This document shows positions 1-10,770 of a DNA stretch of 64,000 nucleotides, piece by piece. Location: assembly GCA_950295325.1 (NCBI GenBank), contig OX485807.1, positions 52,172,440-52,236,439 of the forward strand, in the 5' to 3' direction. The notes beneath the pieces were generated by a model. It was given only the letters and a program-made list of their open reading frames with translations. It searched no databases and was not told where the DNA came from. This DNA is from Polytrichum commune (Eukaryota > Streptophyta > Polytrichopsida > Polytrichales > Polytrichaceae). Numbering within the stretch: the stretch's first letter is position 1; each line of letters opens with the position of its first letter. The position numbers and the translations under genes were made by a program.

Positions 1-68
1 GCATTGGGAGTGTGGGTCATGCTGCTACCCTCAACACTACTTGCTACTGCGGGCACCTGCAAACCCAT
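1..68 (-). CDS. PAL: Phenylalanine ammonia-lyase, 5' end only (runs off left edge)
   Basis: The reverse complement reads ATG at 68-66 followed by 22 codons that match, base for base, the first 22 codons of the intact PAL gene at 6387. The identity continues 52 bp upstream of the ATG, so positions 1-120 equal the reverse complement of 6335-6454, and then stops abruptly at 121. This is therefore the start of a second PAL gene pointing left, head to head with the intact copy. Only the N-terminal tail is visible; the catalytic core lies outside the window, so whether the gene is functional cannot be judged. Identity including the leader implies a recent duplication or gene conversion. Confidence 0.85.
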   Translation of the reverse strand, partial: MGLQVPAVASSVEGSSMTHTPN

Positions 69-120
69 GCTTGTCCCTCTTCTGCAAATCGATCACTCCC
101 ACCACCTGCGACTTTCTGGA

Positions 121-1065
121 ATTCACTTACACTTACCGTATACCTTGAACTGGAATTCGACTTACACTAACCTGCACCGAGTCTAGCAAGTGGTCTTCCT
201 GAGTGCCTGGCCACACTTCTATTTCACTGTAGTCAAGTCGAACTAAATTCTTGTGTTGAAGAATGTGGAAATATGTCCCAGAAGAATCCTACCAACACTC
301 TTGGTGGAATTCCTTCTTGGAAGGTTGGAGCGGTCAAGGTGGACGACGGCACTGATTGATGGATGGGGAGATCGGATATCGATTCGTATCTAGGAAGCGG
401 TCTGTTGGGTCAGGCGCCTGGCAAATGTGGCCGACTAAGTTAGAGATGATGATTCCAGCAAGCCAGGAAACGGAGCTTATATGGCCGGGAGGGAGAGAGA
501 GATCACTTGATCAAGAGAGGGATGTTCAACGTCGGCATGGAGAGTTGATTAAATCTGCGAGTGCGAGACCTTGCTTGACTTGGGCTTGACTTCGTTTCAT
601 GATAAGTTAAGGCAACGAAGGAAAAGAATGAGCTCACGCGCCATGCTTGGCCGCTGGTCCTCCCTACTGCGCAAACCTACGATCATTGAAATGACGGGAA
701 TCTCCTCTCAGCTGAAGATTGGGGAGGTCAGCTCTTTCCAGCGTTGGGGTTTGACGTGCAAGTCTCCTTTAGAGCATCGAAGTTTGACTTGGGGCCTTGA
801 AGCTGATACTACATTTCTTCACATTATGATTTAGTGCCACCAAAAGATCCAGGAAGCATTGTTCATGACTTGGCACTATTCACTTAAAGTATTGATGCTT
901 GGAAGTTGAATGTGGGTTTAAAGTGTTGAACCTTGAAGTTAAATCTAGTGGGAGTCCATTGGATCATGACATGAGGATGTCAAGCAAAACTTTATTAAGT
1001 TTCCTAGAATTCTTCATAATTCCCTTACATTTGTGATGTTTAGAATCTTCATATTATTATATGTT
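121..1065. other. Intergenic, upstream of the left PAL copy
   Basis: Upstream region of the minus-strand PAL copy. It shows no similarity to the upstream region of the intact PAL beyond position 120. Short open frames at 356-834 have no recognisable features. I see no gene. Confidence 0.5.
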
Positions 1066-1281
1066 CACTAAATATGATATTTAGTGTCACTTACTATTTG
1101 GATATACACAATGCTGTATATTTTACTATTGATGTAGTTTTTTACTAAGTACGGTTGTTAAAGTTCTATAATGTCCAAACAATCAATTTAACATTTTTTG
1201 ATCAAATGTGAGATATACAATAAATAGATATAAGATTGCGTAATTCCAAATAATAAGTGAAACTAAATTCCATATTTAGTG
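1066..1281. mobile_element. Foldback MITE, family A, copy 1
   Basis: The two ends form an imperfect inverted repeat of about 50 bp, beginning CACTAAATATGATATTTAG on the left and matched by the reverse complement of the right end. Both arms contain a version of CACTTACTATTTGGA followed by TACRCAATGCT-like sequence. A related foldback lies at 4987-5217 and half-copies near 25905 and 30823, so this is a dispersed family. No coding capacity. A clear target duplication was not found. Confidence 0.6.
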
Positions 1282-2124
1282 TAGTTGATGAAGGTAGGTG
1301 TCTCTTTGTTAAGTATACAAAAAAACGCTTTGGTATACTAAAACCATAATGTTTTTGGTCAAACGCCTAAAAGTTGCAGCAAATTGTTGATTAAATTGGA
1401 TTTTATTCTTTCCATGATGACCTTTATTATTGTGTTAAATACTCGCATGTAGAATATCAAGTTGAGATCTTCAAAACTTATTTTAAAAGTGATCATGCTC
1501 AAAAGAACATGGTTGAAAATGGTTTTAGACTTAAATTTCATGACTTTAAATATTTTGAAGTTTGAATTTTTTTGAGTTCCTTGAATTCATTATATACTTG
1601 AGGGACATCATCACAAAACTTTGTAGGAAACCATCAATTTAATGTAAATTTATCATATTTTCAAAAACTTTTATACAATTACGTGTTCAATATGTCTACT
1701 TGCACACTACTTGTACCATCTTCATAAATGTGTAGACTTTTCTTGAAAAAAAATTGTCAACAAGAATTGCTTGGCTTTGTACAAAGTTAGTATATTTTTA
1801 TGAATCACTTTCACTTAAACCTACATAACATTAAGTAGCAATGCCCTTTGAGTACCCGCAAATTTACCTCAACAAGAATCATGCGGGTGTCAAGAGACTT
1901 TTCCAAAACGTGCAACTACATTTTTGACCTCACCAACTTTCCCATTGCTTTATAGCTATTTAAATTTTTTTAGAACGTAGTTTAGCCTAGATTAGAAACT
2001 TTATCACCACTTGGCATTAGTTTTATCCTAGAAACCAACATAATTAATACTAAGCATTGAAAGTAACTACCCACATAGATTTAAAATAGCCTAAGTAAAA
2101 CTCACACTTAGTGTTACCTTTGCT
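1282..2124. other. AT-rich intergenic sequence
   Basis: AT-rich sequence without a convincing open frame, RNA gene or repeat. Confidence 0.4.
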
Positions 2125-2172
2125 CTTGAAAGAGCATCAAACCGGCACGCGCCGGTTTGATGATCTTTCAAG
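2125..2172. repeat. Near-perfect 48-bp hairpin
   Basis: Two 22-nt arms, starting CTTGAAAGAGCATCAAACC and ending with its reverse complement, flank the 4-nt loop ACGC. There is one mismatch in the stem. The hairpin is GC-richer than the surrounding AT-rich DNA. It could be a tiny foldback element or a transcribed stem-loop; no function is implied by sequence alone. Confidence 0.8.
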
Positions 2173-3413
2173 AAGGTCAAATTGGGCTTGCTACTTAATG
2201 TTATGCATGCATTGTAATGGAGTTGTGTACTTGACTGTCCTTGCGCCCTACTTTCATGGGAAGAAACTTAGAAAATAAGAAGAAATTGATGTCGGTACAC
2301 GTATTGAATAGTGCCCGTTTGAATAGTAAGAATATTGTGAATAGTGTTGGTATTTACAATGATAGTGTTGCTATATATAATATTTTTAGGGAATAATGTT
2401 GGGATGAATAGTATTCTTGTGACTAATCCAAGGATAAGTTATAGTTCCTGCGCACAGTGCCGGGAGTATAACTCCACCCAAATTTCCAAGTTTAGCATGA
2501 ATGTATGAATAGTAAATGAACATTCTTAGTTTATCCAGGGACTCACTGAACATGACTGACATATACCAAGGTCATGGAATTGTCCCACATGGCTGAATAA
2601 AGTTATGCCTACTAAAACTTACTTTTTTTTAATTGGAGACCCACACTAAATAAAGTACCAAATAGGTGGTCTAATATTTATGATTGCAAATGACCACAAG
2701 TGAACTTTAGTCTTCAGGCAAACATGATTTGTAACTTGATCTCATTTGGCAAGGCTATAACTCACTTAACCTTTTGCAATCAATAAAAGCATGAGTCCTA
2801 GGCAATTGACCTACATCAATGAAAACTCATCCTGTATAATTGGAAGATTTACATTATTTTTCCATCAATGTGGAATGATTGCATAGGACTTGTATGCTAG
2901 TAGTGAAACTAGGTTCAAGAGGCTCAGGAAATTCCATCTTCACATTTGAAATTGGTGAAAAGCTCAAAAGAAAAGGTCCCATCATGACGACTAATTTGTT
3001 AAGTTCAATTGCGACCAAGTTGTAGAAAAGTATACATTGGAAACAGGAGGAGGGAAAATAACCTACAACGAAGCAGTGTAATTGAGATCAAGGAATTTGC
3101 TTGGATCTGTGAAAGCTCATTGAGAGAAGGGGCCTTTTTCCAATGTCAAACTGTGACACTACAATTATTCCAACATTCCAATGACATGTACGATTGTCAA
3201 CTTCCATGACTGATATATTGTACATGAACCCAATATTAATATCTAGATGCAGAAGGCACCTGTAAATACTTAGTAAAAAGATGCCAGGAAATCGACATGT
3301 GCAGAATACTCACAGTCAAGACAGGCCGGACAAGCTGGAAAAAGGAACGATTCCAAATTGACTACTACACTGATAATGATAAACCATGTGGGCATATGTA
3401 TGTTGTGACTTAC
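2173..3413. other. AT-rich intergenic sequence
   Basis: No supported gene. An acceptor-like site at 3260 (minus strand) could start a short last exon for the candidate exon at 3414-3552; the phase then reads a stop after five codons. Confidence 0.3.
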
Positions 3414-3552
3414 CCTTCACATCTCTATAGTGCGCTCCACAGTATACACCATCACCCATGAAAATAGTGTGGAATGTAACTTGTACTTGAATTTTCAACC
3501 ATGGTCTATGATATTCTCGGTCCTTCACTTCTAGTTGTGGGTAAGGTATCAA
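3414..3552 (-). CDS. Candidate internal exon of an unidentified gene
   Basis: On the minus strand an open frame is bounded by a good acceptor (polypyrimidine, then CTTTCAG before 3552) and a good donor (AAGG|GTAAGT at 3414). The translation starts LIPYPQLEVKDREYHRPW and contains FMGDGVYCGAHYRDVK. The amino-acid composition looks like real protein rather than AT-rich noise. I do not recognise the family, and no upstream exon or start codon was found to its right. It may be the remains of a decayed gene or a transposon exon. Confidence rests only on the splice sites and composition. Confidence 0.3.
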
Positions 3553-3679
3553 CTGAAAGCAATTGAGAATGCAATTCCAAAGAGATTAAACTCATTTTTT
3601 AAGTTCAAGAATGGAGGGAGAAAACATCAAAAATTGTCATGAAGAGCATCTTGTCTTTGAATTTTACCTTAGACTACTA

Positions 3680-3975
3680 GTCATTGCACCCAAATGGCTA
3701 AGAGGTAGGAGACGATCTTGGCTAGAGAATGAGAATTTCTACAAGATAGACTAATTGTTTGTGGAAAAACAAGTAAGATTTGAAGGAGATGTCATCACTT
3801 AAAACAACTAGAGGAGTTTCATGCAAGTAGATGCATCTAGTTTTTGAATGGTCATTGCAACCCAAATGCCTAAAATTTTGGAGACAATCTTGGAATCTCC
3901 AAAAAAAAGATACGGAATTCTACAAGATAGACTAATTGTTTGTGAAAAAAAGCAAGATTTATAGGAGATATCATT
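3680..3975. repeat. Imperfect tandem duplication
   Basis: Two diverged copies (about 3680-3795 and 3853-3975) share GTCATTGCA-CCCAAATG and TACAAGATAGACTAATTGTT. Non-coding; an old local duplication. Confidence 0.65.
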
Positions 3976-4986
3976 ATTGGAAGCAGCTTTGAACCCGATG
4001 TTTTGTAGTGTGCGTTGATAAATAGTGTGCACCCAATGTTTTTGGTGTGGATATCTCGTTTGTAGTGTGACCCACAATGTTTACTATATTCATTGCATTG
4101 GTTGGGTGGGGTATACCTCTTCACTGTTACAGTCCAAACTAAGTTTGACTTTGTTATAACACCCAATCTAATTTTCTCACATGGTTTGATGACATCATGA
4201 AGAATTTTGTACCATCATGATATGTGTGTACAAGGCATGTGGACCTATGTGGGCACTTTTTCCTCCACATACAATTTTGACCGTTGATTCTTATTGGGAA
4301 TCATCTCATTGCAAATCACAAAGAATGTTTCAAGTTTCAAGTTTCAAAATTGGAGTTGACATGCAAAACACATTAAAGATCAAAGTTAGGGTTCCATGTC
4401 CAATGAACAATAAGTACACTAAGTTGTCATGTTAATCTAGGCCATAGTAATTCTTTGTAACCCATATTAATTGTCATAATGAGAATTAATGTGGGCACAT
4501 TAGTTTTTAACCCATACCAAATCCCTAGGATTACAAGTAATGATTGTACACCACATCAATTGTTTTTGTAGGAATTGATGTGGGTGACTATTTTAGATTA
4601 TGCTAATTTTATCAATGAAATATTGCTCAAGCAAGCGATCGTAAGTCTCCAAGAAGACTTTGGAAAAGACCAACACCTTGGACCCACATTATTTTCATCT
4701 TGACAGGAGAATTAGAGCGACCCACATCGATTTATTCCACAATAATTTTCCACGCACACTAATAAGAAATTACAGTGTACTTACTAAGGTATAAATTAAG
4801 AAAATCCCTCATGGACAAGGTTAATTCAAGTGATGACAATCTCCCCACTTGACCTCCAATAAATGTTCACAAATTCACAACACTAACCAAGGGGAGGCGA
4901 AAAACTCTAATTCCTATGCAAAACTATGATATTCCTAGTCTTTTCTACAAATGAAACCCCACATTGGGATCCAAAGACCCAAACTA
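3976..4986. other. AT-rich intergenic sequence
   Basis: Open frames here are short and low in complexity. Repeated phrases such as 'cccacatta' and 'aattagtgtggg' suggest old repetitive DNA. I see no gene. Confidence 0.4.
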
Positions 4987-5217
4987 CACTAAATACTATA
5001 TATAGTGCCATTTATTATTTGGAATTATGCAATGCTATCACTATTTATTGTGTACCTCATTTCTTTGCCAATAATGGTCAAATTGGTAGTTTGGACAACA
5101 TGAAACTTTAACATCTTTGCTTGGTTAAAAATCATAGTAGTTGTAAAAAGATTATATAGCATGATTCGTGTAACTCCAAATAGTAAGTGACACTTAAATA
5201 CAACAAGTGGTGTAGTA
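4987..5217. mobile_element. Foldback MITE, family A, copy 2
   Basis: The left arm (CACTAAATACTATATATAG..., then TTATTATTTGGAATTATGCAATGCT) is matched in inverted orientation by the right arm (reverse complement: AAGTGTCACTTACTATTTGGAGTTACACGA). The interior contains TTTGCCAATAATGGTCAAAT, shared with the half-copy at about 25970. Same family as 1066-1281. Confidence 0.6.
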
Positions 5218-5503
5218 TAGTGAGGTTTGATTGGGGATGAATCAACAACTACATTGTTTTGTCTAATTAGTGTAGGCCACACTAATTCTCAATTACCCAC
5301 ACTATTTTTCATTATAATTGGAAGTGGCCCACTATAATTTCCAGAATGAGAAATTAGTGTGGGTTTCTTCGTTTGCATATTTGGATGAACACTCTTGAAA
5401 AACACAACAAGTACTACGGAATTACTAATGCTAACCAAGGCAAGCAACATAAAATTAATGCGGGCCACACTAAATTTCAACCCACATGAATTACCCACCC
5501 ACA

Positions 5504-5824
5504 CTAATTAGACGAAACAGTGTAGCTTATGGAAGGCAGGTTTTTACTGACCCCCCTCCCGCAGGTGTTGTGAAACAAAGTCGAGGCAGCACATTGAAAT
5601 GAAAGAGTGCATGCAAACCAATCATTGGACAAGTTTTCATCATGGTCTACATAGCTAGTGCCCATGCCCATGCCCATGCAAGCCATAGCCATGGACTCAT
5701 ACCCCATGCAGTCAAACCAAAAGTTGCGGGAGTCCTTTCCAGGAGACCCGAAAATGCTGACCAACAGTAGAAAGTGTTGTCTAAAGTTTCTGGCTGCAAC
5801 GGCCACTAAGACGACTAGCGCCAT
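5504..5824 (-). CDS. Possible small secreted-type ORF, unrecognised
   Basis: An ATG at 5824 opens a 106-codon frame that begins with a hydrophobic stretch (MALVVLVAVAARN, then HFLLLVSIFG) resembling a signal or membrane segment. It continues with a Met/Gly-rich run and several cysteines. The opposite strand is also open here because of a (CCCATG)n-like run at about 5660, so chance is a real possibility. It lies upstream of and divergent from PAL. No family was recognised. Confidence 0.2.
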   Translation of the reverse strand: MALVVLVAVAARNFRQHFLLLVSIFGSPGKDSRNFWFDCMGYESMAMACMGMGMGTSYVDHDENLSNDWFACTLSFQCAASTLFHNTCGRGVSKNLPSISYTVSSN

Positions 5825-6386
5825 CTTCAGCCTGAGTCTCTTCTGGTCTCCAGTCTCTTCAACATGCAAAATCCCTTGTCACAGCCACCCTCCGCCCGCG
5901 TGAGCCAATCTGCACTCATGACTTTGACATTCAATGTTATTCCTTTCCTTGGCTTCTTCATACAAAGCTCTCTTTGTCCTCCCACAAAACATCAACCCCC
6001 GCCCCAACAGATTCATCTCCAGAACCTGCTTCACCACGTGAGTGCAAGCTAGGACAGTCTGGTGCTTGCAATATTGGAGAGTCTAGCTAGCGGCTCCCCC
6101 TGCATCTTACATTCACGTTGACACTTAATTAAGGCCTTACACGGTTGCCTTCATTTGGATGTAGTCTCAATCTTCAGCCCTAGTAGTGTAGTGACATCAT
6201 AAGCAGCTTGTGCATTTTCATCTCTGGAGCTGTTCTAGAAACTGCTAGCGAATGTGTGCAGGCCAGCAAATTGAATTTCAGTACTACACTCCCTTCGAAT
6301 TCCACTCAACAGTAGATTGTCAACACGTACCAAGTCCAGAAAGTCGCAGGTGGTGGGAGTGATCGATTTGCAGAAGAGGGACAAGC
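5825..6386 (+). promoter_or_regulatory. Upstream region of the intact PAL gene
   Basis: A CACGTG core (G-box/E-box type) occurs at about 6035. The 52 bp before the ATG (6335-6386) are identical to the leader of the inverted PAL copy, so they are probably transcribed 5' UTR. No convincing TATA box is visible. Both PAL copies have the tetranucleotide CCAG exactly where their identity begins, which could mark an exon edge or a duplication breakpoint. Confidence 0.4.
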
Positions 6387-8579
6387 ATGGGTTTGCAGGT
6401 GCCCGCAGTAGCAAGTAGTGTTGAGGGTAGCAGCATGACCCACACTCCCAATGCCGTGGGGAGCTTATGTCAGCAGCACAAGGAGACGGAGGGAAATGCG
6501 GACCCCTTGAATTGGGCTCGCGCGGCGGCCGCCATGCGAGGCAGCCATTTGGAGGAGGTGAAGCAAATGGTCGCGACGTACTACCAATCCTCCCGGGTGG
6601 CCATCGAGGGGGTGAACCTCACCGTGGCTCAAGTGGCCGCCGTGGCTCGCAGGCCGGAAGTGAGCGTGGTGTTGGACGCGGAGAATGCCAAAGCCAGAGT
6701 GGACGAGAGCTCGGACTGGGTGCTCAACAAGATCATGAACGGAGGCGACATCTACGGCGTCACCACGGGCTTCGGAGCCACGTCGCATCGCCGCACCCAA
6801 CAGGGAGTGCAGCTCCAAAGGGAGCTCATCAGGTTCTTGAATGCGGGGGTGGTGGGATCCAAGGGGAACTCCTTGCCCACCGCCACCACGAGAGCCGCCA
6901 TGCTCGTGCGAACCAACACGCTGATGCAAGGCTACTCCGGCATCAGGTGGGAGATTTTGGAAGCCATGGAGAAGCTGCTCAACGCCCGCGTCACTCCCAA
7001 GTTGCCATTGCACGGAACCGTGACGGCCTCCGGGGACCTCGTCCCCTTGTCCTACATCGCGGGCCTGCTGACGGCCAGACCCAATTCGAGAGCCGTCACG
7101 GAGGACGGCCGCGAAGTCTCGGCCCGGGAAGCCTTGAGCCTCGCGGGAGTCGCGGAACCGTTCGAGTTGCAGCCCAAGGAGGGGTTGGCACTCGTGAACG
7201 GGACCGCCGTGGGCTCCGCGTTGGCCTCCACCGTGTGCTTCGACGCCAACGTGTTGGTGTTGTTGGCGGAAGTGTTGTCCGCGTTGTTTTGCGAGGTCAT
7301 GCAAGGGAAGCCCGAATTCGCCGACCCGCTCACCCACAAACTGAAGCACCACCCGGGCCAAATGGAGGCGGCCGCCATCATGGAGTGGGTGTTGGACGGC
7401 AGCGAGTTCATGAAGGCCGCCGCCAAGTTGAACGAGACGGACCCGTTGAAGAAGCCCAAGCAGGACAGGTACGCTCTACGAACCTCGCCCCAATGGTTGG
7501 GACCTCAAGTGGAGGCCATCCGCAATGCGACGCACGCCATCGAGAGGGAGATCAACTCCGTGAACGACAACCCCATCATCGATGCCGCCGGCGACCGCGC
7601 CCTTCACGGAGGCAACTTCCAAGGCACCCCCATCGGCGTGTCCATGGACAACTTGCGTTTGGCGGTGGCCGCCATCGGCAAGCTCATGTTCGCACAATTC
7701 TCCGAGCTCGTCAACGACTACTACAACAACGGGTTGCCTTCCAATCTCAGCGGAGGGCCTGACCCCAGCCTCGACTACGGCATGAAGGGCGCGGAGATCG
7801 CCATGGCCTCCTACCTCTCGGAGCTCAACTACTTGGCCAACCCCGTCACCACCCACGTGCAAAGCGCGGAGCAACATAACCAAGACGTGAACTCGTTGGG
7901 CTTGGTGTCCGCGAGGAAGACCGAGGAGGCCGTGGAGATCCTCAAGCTCATGAGCTCCACCTTCCTCGTGGGCTTGTGCCAAGCGGTGGACCTCCGCCAT
8001 GTGGAGGACACCATGCTCGACGCAGTCAAACAAGCGGTGTCTCAAGTGGCGAGGAAGACGTTGTTCGTCGGCCGCGACGGCGTCCTGCTCCCTTCTCGAT
8101 TTTGCGAGAAGGACCTCATGTTGGTGGTGGAACGCCAGCCTGTGTTCACCTACATCGACGACGCCGCCAGCCACACGTACCCCTTGATGCAAAAGTTGCG
8201 CGAGGTGTTGGTGGACCACGCCCTCAAGAGCTCCAAGGTCGAGAGCTCTCAAGCTATCTTGGAAACGATCCCCGTGTTCGAAGCCCGATTGAAGGAGCGT
8301 TTGGAGGCCGTGGTGCCTGCGGTGCGGGAGGCCTACGACAACAAGGGCGTCTCGTCCGTGCCCAACGTGATTCGGGATTGCAGGTCGTACCCCCTGTACC
8401 GGTTCGTCAGGGCGGAGCTCGGAACGCAGCTGCTCTCCGGCTTGAGAACCGTTTCCCCCGGGCAAGAGATCGAGAAGGTGTTTGATGCCATATCCGAGGG
8501 CAAATTGGTGGCTCCCCTCCTCGAATGCGTCCAGGGGTGGACCGGGGCACCTGGCCCATTTCCTGCGCGATCGTGCTAG
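6387..8579 (+). CDS. PAL: Phenylalanine ammonia-lyase, complete and intronless
   Basis: The gene encodes 730 residues of the aromatic ammonia-lyase family, the cytosolic enzyme that deaminates L-phenylalanine to trans-cinnamate at the entry to phenylpropanoid metabolism (lignin-type polymers, flavonoids). The Ala-Ser-Gly triad at 214-216, within [19 protein letters not shown], forms the MIO electrophile. The catalytic loop Tyr is at 123 ([12 protein letters not shown]). Phe150 in IRFLNAG is the PAL-type selectivity residue; His here would indicate Tyr use. NDNPIIDA and [11 protein letters not shown] are further active-site segments, and the C-terminal helical shielding domain is complete. The length is normal for plants. 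There is no intron, whereas flowering-plant PALs usually have one. ATG 6387 is supported by the conserved leader. The 3' third and downstream flank are duplicated at 18220-19515. GC-rich coding sequence stands out from the AT-rich surroundings. Confidence 0.97.
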   Translation: MGLQVPAVASSVEGSSMTHTPNAVGSLCQQHKETEGNADPLNWARAAAAMRGSHLEEVKQMVATYYQSSRVAIEGVNLTVAQVAAVARRPEVSVVLDAENAKARVDESSDWVLNKIMNGGDIYGVTTGFGATSHRRTQQGVQLQRELIRFLNAGVVGSKGNSLPTATTRAAMLVRTNTLMQGYSGIRWEILEAMEKLLNARVTPKLPLHGTVTASGDLVPLSYIAGLLTARPNSRAVTEDGREVSAREALSLAGVAEPFELQPKEGLALVNGTAVGSALASTVCFDANVLVLLAEVLSALFCEVMQGKPEFADPLTHKLKHHPGQMEAAAIMEWVLDGSEFMKAAAKLNETDPLKKPKQDRYALRTSPQWLGPQVEAIRNATHAIEREINSVNDNPIIDAAGDRALHGGNFQGTPIGVSMDNLRLAVAAIGKLMFAQFSELVNDYYNNGLPSNLSGGPDPSLDYGMKGAEIAMASYLSELNYLANPVTTHVQSAEQHNQDVNSLGLVSARKTEEAVEILKLMSSTFLVGLCQAVDLRHVEDTMLDAVKQAVSQVARKTLFVGRDGVLLPSRFCEKDLMLVVERQPVFTYIDDAASHTYPLMQKLREVLVDHALKSSKVESSQAILETIPVFEARLKERLEAVVPAVREAYDNKGVSSVPNVIRDCRSYPLYRFVRAELGTQLLSGLRTVSPGQEIEKVFDAISEGKLVAPLLECVQGWTGAPGPFPARSC

Positions 8580-9295
8580 AACCCAAGTTCACGATTTGAA
8601 TTCCTTTTCATGCATCCGCCGCAAAATACTGTAGAAGAGAATCAGGCATTGCTCAGTGAACCCCATTCGCAAGAAACAACATGGCCAATGGGTATCCGCA
8701 CGTAGCCATGCAGCCTAAGCAAAAACGAAGCCCGTGCCAATAGCCCAATCAACTCGAGCCCACACGTACGCACACTTTAGGACATTCTTTTGGGGAGGCC
8801 TCTTAGGATCAACCCTGCTATTTGCAGAAAATTGACCCGGTGGATGGCTATGGCCTTCACAAACTGAATCTCCAGGTTTGATTGCTAGGACTTCAAGCAC
8901 TCTTCATACTACCAACCCATTCATTCATTGAGGATTGCAAAGCATCCCCACCTCGGTAGGTTGCCATTCATTTGTACATACATTCATTATTCCACATTGG
9001 AATCGAATTGAAATCACTTCCAGATATTTCAAAATGTCATACACGAATTTTGGGTCATGGTGTACTCTTCTGCATATTGACATGCACCGAATGTCATCGA
9101 TATATATTGTACCTGCATGTATTATATTTACAACATCGTTTATACAGTGTTGCCTAAATCCACTAATTGCACACTGAAAATAACAAGATGCATCCACAAA
9201 CACCAATGGCATTTTTGGTGTAATCCATGAAGTTTCTCGTTGTGTTGAAGTGTATATCTAACATTGGAATTCATGACAAGGATGAGAATCTTACC
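8580..9295 (+). other. PAL 3' flank, duplicated at 18744-19515
   Basis: This non-coding flank aligns with 18744-19515 along its length, including phrases such as ACGCACACTTTAGGACATTC and CATTCATTATTCCACATTGG. The right-hand copy carries about 110 extra bases at about 18977-19090. Because flanking DNA was copied with the gene, the duplication was made at the DNA level and not by retroposition. It probably includes the PAL 3' UTR. Confidence 0.8.
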
Positions 9296-10384
9296 AGTTA
9301 TTTGGAAGAGTATAATGCATTTATCCTGTGACCTTCAAAATATGCAAAATTAGAGGCGATGATCCGGTTTCTTGAGCCGATGATCACTTAGCTTAGTACT
9401 AGTCTATCAGTATGTGAATTCCTCTTCAGCTAATTGTGGGTGTTATGAAAGTGAAGATAATTCACACACATATGTTCCAACAAACTGATGTTGCAAAATC
9501 CTTCGCTTACATAGACTGAAATAATGAATTTTCTCTTCCGTGAGATATAGTGCACAGTAATTCGAGTAGAAGTCAATGTGTAAACTGACTGTTTCTTGGG
9601 TAAATTGAGGATTTTTGGTTTTTACGACGTGACCTCTCGCAAAGTTATAGAAGATGGTGGAAATGGGCAATTAGTCGAGCTACAAGAAGCAGCAAGTTGG
9701 AGGTTTTTATGGTTCTCAGGGACACTAAAAGTCTGTGTTGTAGTGGATGAGAACCGACGGGCACGAACAGTAAGTCCATGTCCAAACATTTATTCTAGCT
9801 GACTGAATATACTTGTTGTCCTCCTGTTGATGTGCTCTCAAATGTGTAATGCAAGCTTGCAAGGTCACCTCTGGTTCGGTATAAAGTATTCAGCGGATTA
9901 TTGTGTCTATCCAGATGAACTACAGGCTTGCAAGGGAGGGATTCATGAAGAAGTTTGAGGAATCGTGGAACGTAAGGCCTCGTTATATATCGATGCCAAG
10001 GGCAATCTTGTTTCTGAACGTGATGCAGATCGAGTGGCGTCTATTCTCCTTCACATCAGAATTGAGAAGGCTAGATTTCAGTCACTCAGTCAAGCATCTG
10101 CCAGGCGCAATAGTAGAATTTGTGGATATGGTCGCTAAGCTCCCGTTGTTGTACAAGGAATGAAAATCTATCACAAAATGTAACATCCTCGACATGTTTG
10201 TTCATTTGAAAATATTACGCACAGTCGTCCCTGAAAAGAGATCTACGTGAGTTAGTATCATATGAAGCATTGTTTGCAAGGTTTTCAAGAGAATCATTCA
10301 TCAACTAAAACGCAACTTTGATCATGGCACTAAAATTTGTTCTCAAATGTCTGCAACATTGGTCATATGTCAAGTGTACAGTTC
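9296..10384. other. Intergenic; two unrecognised short open frames
   Basis: Plus-strand open frames at 9596-9802 and 9903-10163 have protein-like composition (for example LRIFGFYDVTSRKVI, and REGFMKKFEESWNVRPRY). They could be two exons of one decayed gene separated by about 100 bases. I could not recognise a family or define splice sites with confidence. Confidence 0.25.
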
Positions 10385-10765
10385 ATAATCTACAACAAAT
10401 TAGGATGAAATGTTGTCATGGATGATTGAAATTTGGATGAAAATCACTTTGTTAGTGACAGTAAATGCAACACCGTAGATATATAATCCCCAAAACAATT
10501 TACCAGGAACGACAAATAATGGTGGGTTACCCTGTAGGGCCACTTCACACACACACAATTGAGGGCCCGTGACCCTTGCACTTCAAGCACTCTCATTCGT
10601 GGAAAAGGCAGAGCCCGGTCAAGTTCACTTGACACCATGCTTGAGGGACCAACACAGTAAGTGAATGCAAGGTGAATGTAAAGTCTAATTGTAGACTGCA
10701 TTATAGTGTCACCAACACCGAATGTTAACCCAATATTATTTGTCATTCCTTGTAATTTTTTATTT
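10385..10765. mobile_element. Dispersed repeat, family B, inserted in the BCNT remnant
   Basis: The left part (about 10390-10500) matches, in inverted orientation, 30495-30605. The right part (about 10690-10760) matches 30430-30500 in direct orientation, including TAGTGTCACCAACAC and TGTCATTCCTTGTAA. It sits exactly where the 3' end of the duplicated BCNT gene should be, so its insertion or an associated deletion removed the conserved C-terminal domain from that copy. Confidence 0.5.
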
Positions 10766-10770
10766 TTATT

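Noticed and set aside
5658-5903. Plus-strand ORF starting with a Met-Pro repeat
   Set aside because: Composition derives from a CCCATG microsatellite-like run; no family match, and it overlaps another open frame on the opposite strand.
6465-8465. Long open frames on other frames and strand across PAL
   Set aside because: They are GC-rich shadows of the PAL frame; only 6387-8579 has ammonia-lyase motifs.
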